Source: Nitrosopumilaceae archaeon (GTDB lineage Archaea; Thermoproteota; Nitrososphaeria; Nitrososphaerales; Nitrosopumilaceae). Taken from it: a stretch of DNA of 10,745 nucleotides. The first letter of the stretch is position 1. Each line of letters begins with the position of its first letter. Location of the stretch: the NCBI GenBank assembly GCA_013867245.1, contig JACENB010000083.1:1-10745 (forward strand), written 5' to 3'. Below the pieces are notes generated by a model. That model did not search any database. It was given only the letters and a program-made list of their open reading frames with translations, and was not told the DNA's origin. Positions 1-6,068 of this stretch are shown here, one piece after another. A program made the translations under genes and the position numbers.

Positions 1-1
1 T

Positions 2-1411
2 AATGATTTGTTTTCTTCAGTATACTCTGTTTTTGACGTTACATTAAGAAAAACTTCTGAAATTACTGAATCTCAGGAGAAACCTGCCGAGAAACCTGCC
101 GAGAAACCTGCCGAGAAACCTGCCGAGAAACCTTCTAAACCTAAACGCTCTACAAAAAATATTTCCATTTCTGATAATAATGCCCCTCGAGGTATTAGAG
201 GTCCAACTGGTGACAAAGGTGAAACTGGTGCAACTGGTCCCTCTGGTGACAAAGGTCAATCTGGTCCTCCTGGTGACAAAGGTGACAAAGGTAAATCTGG
301 TCCAACTGGTGACAAAGGTGACAAAGGTGCAACTGGTCCAACTGGTGACAAAGGTGCAACTGGTGATAGAGGACTTTCTGGTGACAAAGGACTTTCTGGA
401 GAAAAAGGTATCACTGGTGACAAAGGTGACAAAGGTGACAAAGGAGTTACTGGTCCTCCTGGTGACAAAGGTGACAAAGGTGCAACTGGTCCCTCTGGTG
501 ACAAAGGTCCCTCTGGATTAAAAGGTGCAACTGGCCCTCTCGGAGAAAAAGGTCCAACTGGATTACCTGGTGACAAAGGAACTTCTGGAATTCGTGGAGC
601 TCCTGGTGACAAAGGTGACAAAGGTCCGCAAGGTCCTCCTGGTGACAAAGGACTAACTGGACCTGTTGGAGTTCCAGGAGAAAAAGGTCCAACTGGAACT
701 TCAGGAGTTCAAGGAGAAAAAGGAATTCAAGGCTCTCCTGGCCCCATTGGTGACAAAGGAGTAACTGGTCCCTCTGGTGACAAAGGCCCTATTGGTCCAC
801 CTGGTCCAGTTGGAGTTAAAGGAATAACCGGACCTGCTGGCCCTCTTGGTGACAAAGGCCCTATTGGTCCACCTGGCCCTCTTGGTGACAAAGGAAGTAA
901 AGGTCCTGAAGGTCCCTCTGGTGACAAAGGCCCGCAAGGCCCGCAAGGTCCAGCTGGAGCTAAAGGACTAACTGGAGTTCCTGGGCCTCAAGGTGAAAAG
1001 GGTGACAAAGGCCCTCTTGGTCCAATTGGAGAAAAAGGAAATACTGGCGCCTCTGGTCCTCCTGGTGACAAAGGCCCGCAAGGCCCGCAAGGAACACAAG
1101 GTGAACGTGGAACTACTGGTCCATCAGGAGAAAAAGGCCCGCAAGGCCCGCAAGGAATTCAAGGCCCGCAAGGTGAACGTGGTCCAACTGGCCCTATTGG
1201 TTCCATTGGAGAATCTGGCCCAATTGGTGGTCAAGGTCCTGTAGGACCTGCTGGTCCAAGAGGTCCTCCTGGTCCTCCTGGAGAAAAAGGTCCTTCTGGT
1301 GGAATGTCTTCTGAACAAAAAGCAATTTTCAAAGAACTATTAGAAATTTTGACAAATAAAGAAATCATTAGTACTGAAGAACAAATTAAACTGATGAGTT
1401 ATTTGTATTAA
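2..1411 (+). CDS. Collagen-like Gly-X-Y repeat protein, 5'-truncated by window edge
   Basis: The frame is open to the left edge, so the true start is probably outside the window; the first possible start inside is TTG at 8, used here for numbering (467 residues). Layout: a short polar stretch, four EKPA repeats (about 24-41), a basic linker, then uninterrupted Gly-X-Y from about residue 62 to 430 (123 triplets plus GGM), then a 35-residue charged, probably helical tail ending at TAA. I count 25 GDK and 8 GEK triplets; Lys-Gly-Asp/Glu neighbours are known to stabilise collagen helices lacking hydroxyproline by inter-chain salt bridges. A homotrimeric, fibre-like and probably extracellular protein is inferred, with the tail as a possible trimerisation unit; no signal peptide can be seen because the N-terminus is missing. 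Base composition is richer in G+C than the neighbours, and DNA repeats are very uniform, suggesting recent expansion or acquisition. The collagen-like assignment is firm; the function is unknown. Confidence 0.9.
   Translation, partial: NDLFSSVYSVFDVTLRKTSEITESQEKPAEKPAEKPAEKPAEKPSKPKRSTKNISISDNNAPRGIRGPTGDKGETGATGPSGDKGQSGPPGDKGDKGKSGPTGDKGDKGATGPTGDKGATGDRGLSGDKGLSGEKGITGDKGDKGDKGVTGPPGDKGDKGATGPSGDKGPSGLKGATGPLGEKGPTGLPGDKGTSGIRGAPGDKGDKGPQGPPGDKGLTGPVGVPGEKGPTGTSGVQGEKGIQGSPGPIGDKGVTGPSGDKGPIGPPGPVGVKGITGPAGPLGDKGPIGPPGPLGDKGSKGPEGPSGDKGPQGPQGPAGAKGLTGVPGPQGEKGDKGPLGPIGEKGNTGASGPPGDKGPQGPQGTQGERGTTGPSGEKGPQGPQGIQGPQGERGPTGPIGSIGESGPIGGQGPVGPAGPRGPPGPPGEKGPSGGMSSEQKAIFKELLEILTNKEIISTEEQIKLMSYLY
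191..1306 (+). repeat. Gly-X-Y coding repeat array with near-invariant GDK units
   Basis: The 9-base triplet unit is iterated without a frame break for about 1.1 kb. The GDK triplets are written as ggtgacaaa nearly every time, although neighbouring genes mostly use GAT for Asp. Longer blocks such as ggcccgcaaggcccgcaagg recur near 931, 1075 and 1136. This homogeneity points to slippage or unequal recombination rather than selection on protein sequence alone. Confidence 0.85.
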
Positions 1412-1570
1412 TTTTATTTGTATTAATTTTATTTTTTAATTTTATTTGTATTAATTTTATTTTTTATTTTTATTTTTTAATTTTATTTTTTAATTTTATT
1501 TTTTAATTTTATTTTTTAATTTTATTTTTTAATTTTATTTTTATTTTTATTTTTATTTTTATTTTTTAAT
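1399..1570. repeat. A/T-only minisatellite after the collagen-like gene
   Basis: Three copies of an 18-bp unit (ttatttgtattaatttta) start at about 1399, 1414 and 1442. The first contains the last codons and TAA stop of the collagen-like gene. From about 1452 the sequence is only A and T: repeated 13-bp units of the type ttttattttttaa, passing into short tttttA units up to about 1570. On the plus strand the many oligo-T tracts would also act as archaeal transcription terminators for the gene upstream. No coding potential is seen. Confidence 0.85.
1412..1570 (+). terminator. Oligo-T terminator tracts of the collagen-like gene
   Basis: Many T5-T6 runs on the coding strand begin directly after the TAA stop. 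Archaeal RNA polymerase terminates at oligo-T tracts without needing a hairpin, so this block is likely to stop transcripts of the collagen-like gene before they run into the convergent gene. Inferred from sequence only. Confidence 0.5.
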
Positions 1571-1594
1571 AGATAGTTTTCACTAAATGAATTA

Positions 1595-1633
1595 GAAAAA
1601 TGAAAACAATTCGTCGTCTATATGACGATTGTT
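1595..1633 (-). terminator. Hairpin plus T-run terminator of the H1-like gene
   Basis: Read on the minus strand, the arms AACAATCGTC and GACG-A-ATTGTT pair with a single bulged base around an 8-nt loop (1605-1633) and are followed at once by a T-rich stretch (TTTTCATTTTTC). It sits 16 bp beyond the stop of the minus-strand H1-like gene, the right place and orientation for its terminator. Confidence 0.55.
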
Positions 1634-1648
1634 AATTTGCAAACGATG

Positions 1649-2089
1649 TTATCGTCTTTTTGCTGCTTTTCTCTTTGGAGCTGCTTTGCGTTTTGCTGCT
1701 GCTTTTCTCTTTGGAGCTGCTTTTCTAGTTGCTGCTTTTCTCTTTGGAGCTGCTTTCTTTGCTGCAGTTTTTCTCTTTGGAGCTGCTTTGCGTTTTGCTG
1801 CTGCTTTTCTCTTTGGAGCTGCTTTTCTAGTTGCTGCTTTTCTCTTTGGAGCTGCTTTCTTTGCTGCAGTTTTTCTCTTTGGAGCTGCTTTGCGTTTTGC
1901 TGCTGCTTTTCTCTTTGGAGCTGCTTTTCTCTTTGGAGCTGCTTTTCTCTTTGGAGCTGCTTTGCGTTTTGCTGCTGCTTTTCTCTTTGGAGCTGCTTTT
2001 TTAGTTGCAGTTTTTCTAGTAGCTTTTCTCTTTGGAGCTGCTTTTGTAGTTGATCTACGTTTAGTTGCAGCTTTTCTTTTTGTAGCCAT
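1649..2089 (-). CDS. Histone H1-like Lys/Arg/Ala-rich repeat protein
   Basis: The 146-residue protein is made almost wholly of Lys, Arg, Ala, Pro and Thr. Twelve APKRK motifs are joined by AAAKRKA, ATRKA and TAAKKA spacers, and it ends KRR before TAA. It is extremely basic, lacks a hydrophobic core and should be disordered. It resembles the C-terminal tail of eukaryotic histone H1 and bacterial AlgP/Hc-type proteins, so non-specific DNA or RNA binding and compaction in the cytoplasm is inferred. ATG at 2089 begins MATKRK; an ATG 20 nt upstream is in another frame. Because the DNA is a repeat whose unit is a multiple of three, other frames are open too (a QLQREK frame, and an FLFGAAF frame on the plus strand). 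The KRKAAP frame is chosen because it matches a known protein type. It is convergent with the collagen-like gene. Confidence 0.75.
   Translation of the reverse strand: MATKRKAATKRRSTTKAAPKRKATRKTATKKAAPKRKAAAKRKAAPKRKAAPKRKAAPKRKAAAKRKAAPKRKTAAKKAAPKRKAATRKAAPKRKAAAKRKAAPKRKTAAKKAAPKRKAATRKAAPKRKAAAKRKAAPKRKAAKRR
1681..1884 (-). repeat. Perfect 102-bp tandem duplication inside the H1-like gene
   Basis: Bases 1681-1782 and 1783-1884 appear identical by eye, and a third partial copy starts at 1885 before diverging. The unit encodes 34 residues, so duplication adds protein length without shifting the frame. Identity at synonymous sites implies a very recent duplication or ongoing homogenisation. 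Confidence 0.85.
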
Positions 2090-2363
2090 GCTAAAATCGA
2101 TATTTTCATTGTTTTTCAGTGGTTAAACTAAAAAAATTTACACAATTTGATTACAATTATTGAAGTAATTTGATCATTGGAAAAAACTACTGATCGATAT
2201 TTTTTATGTTTATTTTTTCATTTGATTTATTTTTTCATTTTTGGTCTATTCTTGAAATTTTTGAGCATGTAATTGATCATTACTATGCATGTAATTGATT
2301 ATTATTCTGATTTTTTTCATTTTTTGTAATTTATTTTTATTTAATTTGATCTAATTTTATTTT
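2090..2363. other. A/T-rich spacer upstream of the H1-like gene
   Basis: No credible ORF lies in these 274 bases. The segment is the 5' region of the minus-strand H1-like gene and the 3' flank of the GTPase gene. A T/A-rich element on the minus strand at about 2124-2140 could be the TATA region of the H1-like gene (short leader). A pair of direct repeats lies further upstream at 2265-2299. Confidence 0.5.
2265..2299. repeat. 13-bp direct repeat at 22-bp spacing
   Basis: The sequence gcatgtaattgat occurs at 2265-2277 and 2287-2299. The 22-bp period is close to two helical turns, so both copies face the same side of the DNA. Similarity continues weakly beyond the 13 bp (cattac versus tattat). 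The repeats lie about 175-210 bp before the H1-like start, so a regulator-binding site is possible but unproven. Confidence 0.5.
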
Positions 2364-3482
2364 TTATTGAGAACTTACACCTTTAATTTTGATAATTGTT
2401 AATACATCCTCGTCTTGCATTATGTGATTTAATCCGACTCTTTGTCCTCCAAACTTTACACTTTTTCCCCATACTAATCCATATCTAAATTCTCTTCTTA
2501 ATCTTCTGTGGAGTTTATTACAAATATCTTCTACCGTGTCTCCTTCTCTTGCAATAAATGGTTCTTTGAAATCCGTTTCTCCTCCTTTTGGACGCATGTA
2601 TATTCTAATGAATTTTAATTTTTCATAAATTTTTTCTTTTAATTCTTCTATGTTCAAATCTGCGTTTGCAGAAACTTCTATCACGTCAGATTTAATTTTT
2701 GTTTTCAAATCTTTTAGAAATTCTTTATCTACTAAATCAATTTTATTCAGCACTGTGATAGCTTTAGAATAACTAATGTTACCTGCAATATGATCTGCTA
2801 ATTGTTCTGATGTTAAATCTTCACGTACTACAACTCTTGCACTCACAATTCCATAAAGATGTAAAATATCTTTAAGGTGTTTTTCTGTAATTTTTGTTAA
2901 TTTTGCTTGTTGGGCAATTGCAATTCCTCCCATTGATGCTTTCTCTATTGTAATATTTGGTGGTAATTGATTTAATCTAATTCCTATATTTCCTAATTCA
3001 GTTGTTAGTACGTCTTCGTGATATGGCTGAAATACATCTAAAACTAATAATACCAAATCTGCAGTTCTTGCAACTGATAAAATTCTTTTTCCTAATCCTT
3101 TTCCTGTTGATGCACCTTTGATGATTCCTGGAAGATCCAAAACCTGAATTTTTGCACCTCTGTATTCCATCATTCCTGGAACTACTGTTAATGTGGTGAA
3201 TTGAAATGCTCCAACAGTAGATTTAGCTCCTGTCATTTTATTTAGTAATGTTGATTTTCCAACACTTGGTAATCCGATAAATACTACTGTCGCATCTCCT
3301 GAGCGCCTGACATCAAAACCGTCCTGCTTCATTCCTGATTTTTTGGTGATATCTGCTTCTTGTTCTCTCTTTAATTTTGCAATTTTAGCTTTAAGTAATC
3401 CTATGTGGTGTTCTGTAGCTTTGTTAATCTGAGTTTTTGCCATTTCATCTTGAATGGCTTTAATTTTTTCAGGAATTCCCAA
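2364..3482 (-). CDS. DRG-family GTP-binding protein (OBG-like/TGS domain)
   Basis: A 372-residue cytoplasmic P-loop GTPase of the developmentally regulated GTP-binding (DRG/Rbg) family, which associates with ribosomes in eukaryotes. Order: N-terminal helical segment with the family signature KATEHHIGLLKAKIAKL (21-37); G1 GLPSVGKST (70-78); G3 DLPG (116-119); G4 NKID (246-249); G5 SAN (271-273); C-terminal TGS domain (about 292-366) with the typical VWGKSVKFGGQRVGLNH stretch. Length fits archaeal members. The start is TTG: a TGA lies three codons upstream, and the residues after the TTG (GIPEKIKAI) match the usual start of archaeal homologues, whereas the next ATG is codon 14 and would remove conserved sequence. 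A T/A-rich stretch at about 3511-3518 on the minus strand may be its TATA element. It is divergent from the next gene. A role in translation is inferred from the family. Confidence 0.93.
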   Translation of the reverse strand: MGIPEKIKAIQDEMAKTQINKATEHHIGLLKAKIAKLKREQEADITKKSGMKQDGFDVRRSGDATVVFIGLPSVGKSTLLNKMTGAKSTVGAFQFTTLTVVPGMMEYRGAKIQVLDLPGIIKGASTGKGLGKRILSVARTADLVLLVLDVFQPYHEDVLTTELGNIGIRLNQLPPNITIEKASMGGIAIAQQAKLTKITEKHLKDILHLYGIVSARVVVREDLTSEQLADHIAGNISYSKAITVLNKIDLVDKEFLKDLKTKIKSDVIEVSANADLNIEELKEKIYEKLKFIRIYMRPKGGETDFKEPFIAREGDTVEDICNKLHRRLRREFRYGLVWGKSVKFGGQRVGLNHIMQDEDVLTIIKIKGVSSQ

Positions 3483-3605
3483 TACAGTTCATTTTTTCTT
3501 TATTCTTTTCAAATAAAACCGTACACTTTACAATCTTTTTTGAAGAAATCATTTTAGATTTAATTTTTAACCGTTAATTTTACTGACTTGTTTAAACCTG
3601 TTTCA

Positions 3606-3614
3606 TTTTTTAAT
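3606..3614 (+). promoter_or_regulatory. TATA-like element for the gene starting at 3636
   Basis: The element tttttaata is centred about 26 nt before the GTG start, the spacing expected for a leaderless archaeal transcript. No Shine-Dalgarno sequence is visible before the GTG. Confidence 0.4.
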
Positions 3615-3635
3615 AGTGTCTGAATTTGAAGTTAT

Positions 3636-4217
3636 GTGAAGAAAATTCTAATTTATTCTATAGGATTAGTTTTACTATTTGTATATTTTCTACTAACTGT
3701 GTTTGTACTTCCTTCTGAATTTTTGATGACTGAACAATTAATTCCTCAACCTATTTTTGAAGCAATATTATCTGAAACTGAAATCACATTGGGTGATTCA
3801 TTCCGTCTTGATATTGTCTCAAAAAATATTGGTGATTATGCAGATATTCATATTGTATCTGTTGGGTTTCCTGAACTTACTGAGATCGATGATGTTGTAA
3901 AAATTGCTACATATGATTTTTCTCTTTCACCTTCCTACATTGATGTAGATGATGAAATTGGTTCTAGTTATAGTGGGGGTGTAGATACTACTTTGGCCAA
4001 ATATCCTTTAATTGAAGCAATGAGTAGGCCATTGAAACCCAACGTTGAAACCCATTTTGATATTGTTGTAACTCCAAAAAATTCTGGAGTTTTCAATGTA
4101 TATGTAAAATCTATAGGCATTCCTCATTCTAGTGATGTTTCTCATTACCCTTCTTCTGGTATTTTAGATCATCAAAATGAACATGTTTTGGTATATTCGG
4201 TAACTGTAAATCCCTAA
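3636..4217 (+). CDS. Membrane-anchored extracytoplasmic beta-sandwich-like protein, function unknown
   Basis: The 193-residue protein starts at GTG (an overlapping ATG at 3634 hits TGA at once; an in-frame TGA lies at 3627). Residues 4-25 form one hydrophobic helix that would act as signal anchor. The rest is polar with alternating beta-like stretches; the segment ITLGDSFRLDIVSKNIGD (50-67) resembles the opening strands of CARDB/Ig-like domains that decorate archaeal surface proteins. The C-terminal third carries several His (140, 164, 170, 179, 183), which could bind metal, though this is only a suggestion. The next gene begins about 10-25 nt downstream on the same strand and encodes a polytopic membrane protein, so the two may act together at the cell envelope. 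I do not recognise a named family. Confidence 0.8.
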   Translation: MKKILIYSIGLVLLFVYFLLTVFVLPSEFLMTEQLIPQPIFEAILSETEITLGDSFRLDIVSKNIGDYADIHIVSVGFPELTEIDDVVKIATYDFSLSPSYIDVDDEIGSSYSGGVDTTLAKYPLIEAMSRPLKPNVETHFDIVVTPKNSGVFNVYVKSIGIPHSSDVSHYPSSGILDHQNEHVLVYSVTVNP

Positions 4218-4224
4218 TATTTTA
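4215..4224 (+). promoter_or_regulatory. TATA-like element before the polytopic membrane protein gene
   Basis: The element taatatttta overlaps the stop codon of the preceding gene and is centred about 24 nt before the ATG at 4243. It could give a second, leaderless transcript and supports the ATG rather than the TTG at 4228 as start. Confidence 0.3.
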
Positions 4225-4242
4225 TGATTGACTAGTAGTGAT

Positions 4243-5328
4243 ATGACTATTTCAAAATCCAAAGTTTCAGGAAATTTTCTACAACATTATTCACAGGGAA
4301 TATTTCTATTTGGAAGTATTTTGACTAGTCTTGGAATTCTTTTAGTTACTGTCGGAGGTAGTTGGGATATTACAAATCACTTACTTAGTAAACCTGAAAC
4401 TTTTTTCTCCCCTCCTCATGCATTAATGTATACTGGTGTTGCAATTTCATTAATTGGAGTTGTCTTATCTTTTGTTGGCTGGAGAAATTTACAACAGTTT
4501 AGAGATTCATATTTTTTATCATTAAAAATTAAATTAATTGGAATAGGATTGTTGACTGGTGCTGGTCCATTAGATTTTGTTTGGCATTCATATTTTGGTT
4601 TGGATGGATTACTCAGTCCACCACATTTTACTTTGATTGTGGGAATGTTTTTGTGTAGTGTAGGGGGATTAATTGGAATTTCAAGATATTTGAAATTTAA
4701 TGACTCAAAATCTATTTCAAAGTTTTTACTAATTTTAGCTGTCATTCCTGTTTGGTTATCTGCCTCAGGAATCATTTCATCTCTCTCTCTACCTTTTTCT
4801 AGCACTGATTATTTTGAATTTAATCCAGAACCTACTATTGCATTTATTATTGCATCTTTGGCATATCCTCTTTTAATCTCTTTTTCTTTAACTTTGATTT
4901 TTCGATTATCGCATTATCAATTTGGAATACTAAGTATTTTGGGTGGGCTGTTCTTAATGATTTACAGTTCTACTGCAATTGTTCCAAATTTTGCAATGTT
5001 TGATACCGTCTTGTTTTATTCATTAAATCTAATTCCTTTTGTTATTGCTGACATTTTTCTGAAACTAAATCGTTCAAAAATCAGTATGTTTTTTGTTGGT
5101 GGTTTAGTAGGCTCTGTTTTCTATATGGTATATTATCCATACATTATGTACACTTACAACGAAATCTTGTTAGGCAAGTTGGTATCTCCTAGTCTAATTT
5201 ATTTTGTTTATTTTGAATTGATTCAAAATGTTTTACTTTATACTATTGTCCCTGCAATTTTGATGGGGATTGCCGGTGTCATTCTGTCCTCAAAAATTTC
5301 ACAAAGGATTTTGACAAATAATCCTTGA
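4243..5328 (+). CDS. Polytopic membrane protein with duplicated D-x3-H-x12-H motif
   Basis: The open frame begins at TTG 4228 (366 residues), but ATG at 4243 (MTISKSK, 361 residues) fits the TATA-like element better. Numbering from the TTG, about ten hydrophobic segments span roughly 25-43, 65-85, 100-117, 131-152, 165-187, 203-226, 231-251, 258-278, 285-308 and 322-352. Two motifs repeat with the same spacing: D47, H51, S61-P-P-H64 and D116, H120, S130-P-P-H133, an exact offset of 69 residues, each just before a transmembrane helix. W46 and W119 lie near the Asp and His. This looks like an internal duplication placing two Asp/His/His sets near one membrane face, as expected for a metal or cofactor site. 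Substrate and reaction cannot be told. It follows the His-bearing ectodomain gene and is probably co-expressed with it. Confidence 0.82.
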   Translation: MTISKSKVSGNFLQHYSQGIFLFGSILTSLGILLVTVGGSWDITNHLLSKPETFFSPPHALMYTGVAISLIGVVLSFVGWRNLQQFRDSYFLSLKIKLIGIGLLTGAGPLDFVWHSYFGLDGLLSPPHFTLIVGMFLCSVGGLIGISRYLKFNDSKSISKFLLILAVIPVWLSASGIISSLSLPFSSTDYFEFNPEPTIAFIIASLAYPLLISFSLTLIFRLSHYQFGILSILGGLFLMIYSSTAIVPNFAMFDTVLFYSLNLIPFVIADIFLKLNRSKISMFFVGGLVGSVFYMVYYPYIMYTYNEILLGKLVSPSLIYFVYFELIQNVLLYTIVPAILMGIAGVILSSKISQRILTNNP

Positions 5329-5342
5329 TTACATACGTTCCA

Positions 5343-5352
5343 TTATTATTTA
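5343..5352 (+). promoter_or_regulatory. TATA-like element of the phosphatase-argS operon
   Basis: The element ttattattta is centred about 24 nt before the ATG at 5372, consistent with a leaderless archaeal transcript. It favours ATG 5372 over GTG 5363 as the start. Confidence 0.4.
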
Positions 5353-5371
5353 GTGCAAAAAAGTGATTTTT

Positions 5372-6067
5372 ATGAAAAAGAAAACGTTTGCAGTTGATAT
5401 TGATGGAACAATCACTGAAAATGGTGGTGGTCGAATTCATCTTGATGCACTGGAATCTCTTCGAAGATTAACTAACATGGGACATGATGTGATTTATGTT
5501 ACTGGACGTTCATCTGTTGAAGCATATTTGCTATCTGTATTTGGCGGAACTAAAAAAATTGCCGTTGGTGAAAATGGTGGTTGCATTGCAATGGATGCTG
5601 ATAATCATGTTTTGTTGGGTGATATAGAAGAATGTAATAAAGCATTTGAACTAATAAAAAATTCTATTGATGGCGTAGAAAAAAAACCTGTATTTCCTAG
5701 ATTAACTGAAGTTGTTTTGGAAAGAACATTTGATTTAGATGATGCTAGAAAAATTCTTTCTGAACATAATCTTGATGTTAATCTTTCTGACAGTCAATAT
5801 GCAATTCATATTAATTCTAAAGGCATAGACAAAGGAACTGGTTTTACTGAATTAATGAAGAAATTCAATATCATAAAAGATGATGTAATCGCAATTGGGG
5901 ATAGTGCAACCGATATTCCATTATTCAAAGTAGCAAAAACAAGTATTGCATTAGGTAATGCCTCTAATTTAGTACGATCTGAGGCTACCATGACTGTATC
6001 TGCAAGTAGCGGTGATGGTGTTTTGGAAGCATTAGATAAATTAGCACCTAAATTATCTGAGATATAG
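5372..6067 (+). CDS. pgp: Phosphoglycolate phosphatase-like HAD hydrolase (archaeal type)
   Basis: A cytoplasmic HAD phosphatase of 231 residues, matching the archaeal phosphoglycolate phosphatase group (about 225-240 residues), which splits 2-phosphoglycolate into glycolate and phosphate. Motif I is AVDIDGTIT with nucleophile D9 and acid/base D11; motif II is VTGRS (43-47); motif III Lys is K154 in DKGTG; motif IV is GDSATD with D177 and D181, which bind Mg2+. A type C2 cap fits between about 80 and 150. ATG at 5372 is preferred; GTG at 5363 would add three residues. It is followed by argS after one base, so the two share a transcript. In an autotroph it may remove phosphoglycolate or act as a broader sugar-phosphate phosphatase; substrate specificity is not fixed by sequence alone. 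Confidence 0.88.
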   Translation: MKKKTFAVDIDGTITENGGGRIHLDALESLRRLTNMGHDVIYVTGRSSVEAYLLSVFGGTKKIAVGENGGCIAMDADNHVLLGDIEECNKAFELIKNSIDGVEKKPVFPRLTEVVLERTFDLDDARKILSEHNLDVNLSDSQYAIHINSKGIDKGTGFTELMKKFNIIKDDVIAIGDSATDIPLFKVAKTSIALGNASNLVRSEATMTVSASSGDGVLEALDKLAPKLSEI

Positions 6068-6068
6068 T

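Noticed and set aside
44..1318. Several antisense and shifted frames across the collagen-like gene
   Set aside because: They are by-products of the 9-bp repeat (Pro/Ser-rich or Val/Thr-rich shadows) with no independent start signals.
1399..2089. Possible CRISPR array or transposon ends
   Set aside because: The repeats are contiguous minisatellites without unique spacers, and no cas or transposase genes or terminal inverted repeats are seen.
1618..2109. Minus-strand QLQREK coiled-coil-like frame
   Set aside because: It has a plausible ATG 20 nt upstream, but the KRKAAP frame matches known H1/AlgP-like proteins; two long genes in overlapping frames are unlikely. Proteomics would settle it.
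1629..2126. Plus-strand frame of hydrophobic FLFGAAF repeats opposite the H1-like gene
   Set aside because: It is the antisense of the Lys/Arg/Ala repeat; it stays open only because the repeat unit is a multiple of three. The minus-strand frame has a clear protein type and a terminator.
4416..4805. Minus-strand 129-aa frame inside the polytopic membrane protein gene
   Set aside because: It is antisense to a frame with clear transmembrane periodicity and conserved motifs.
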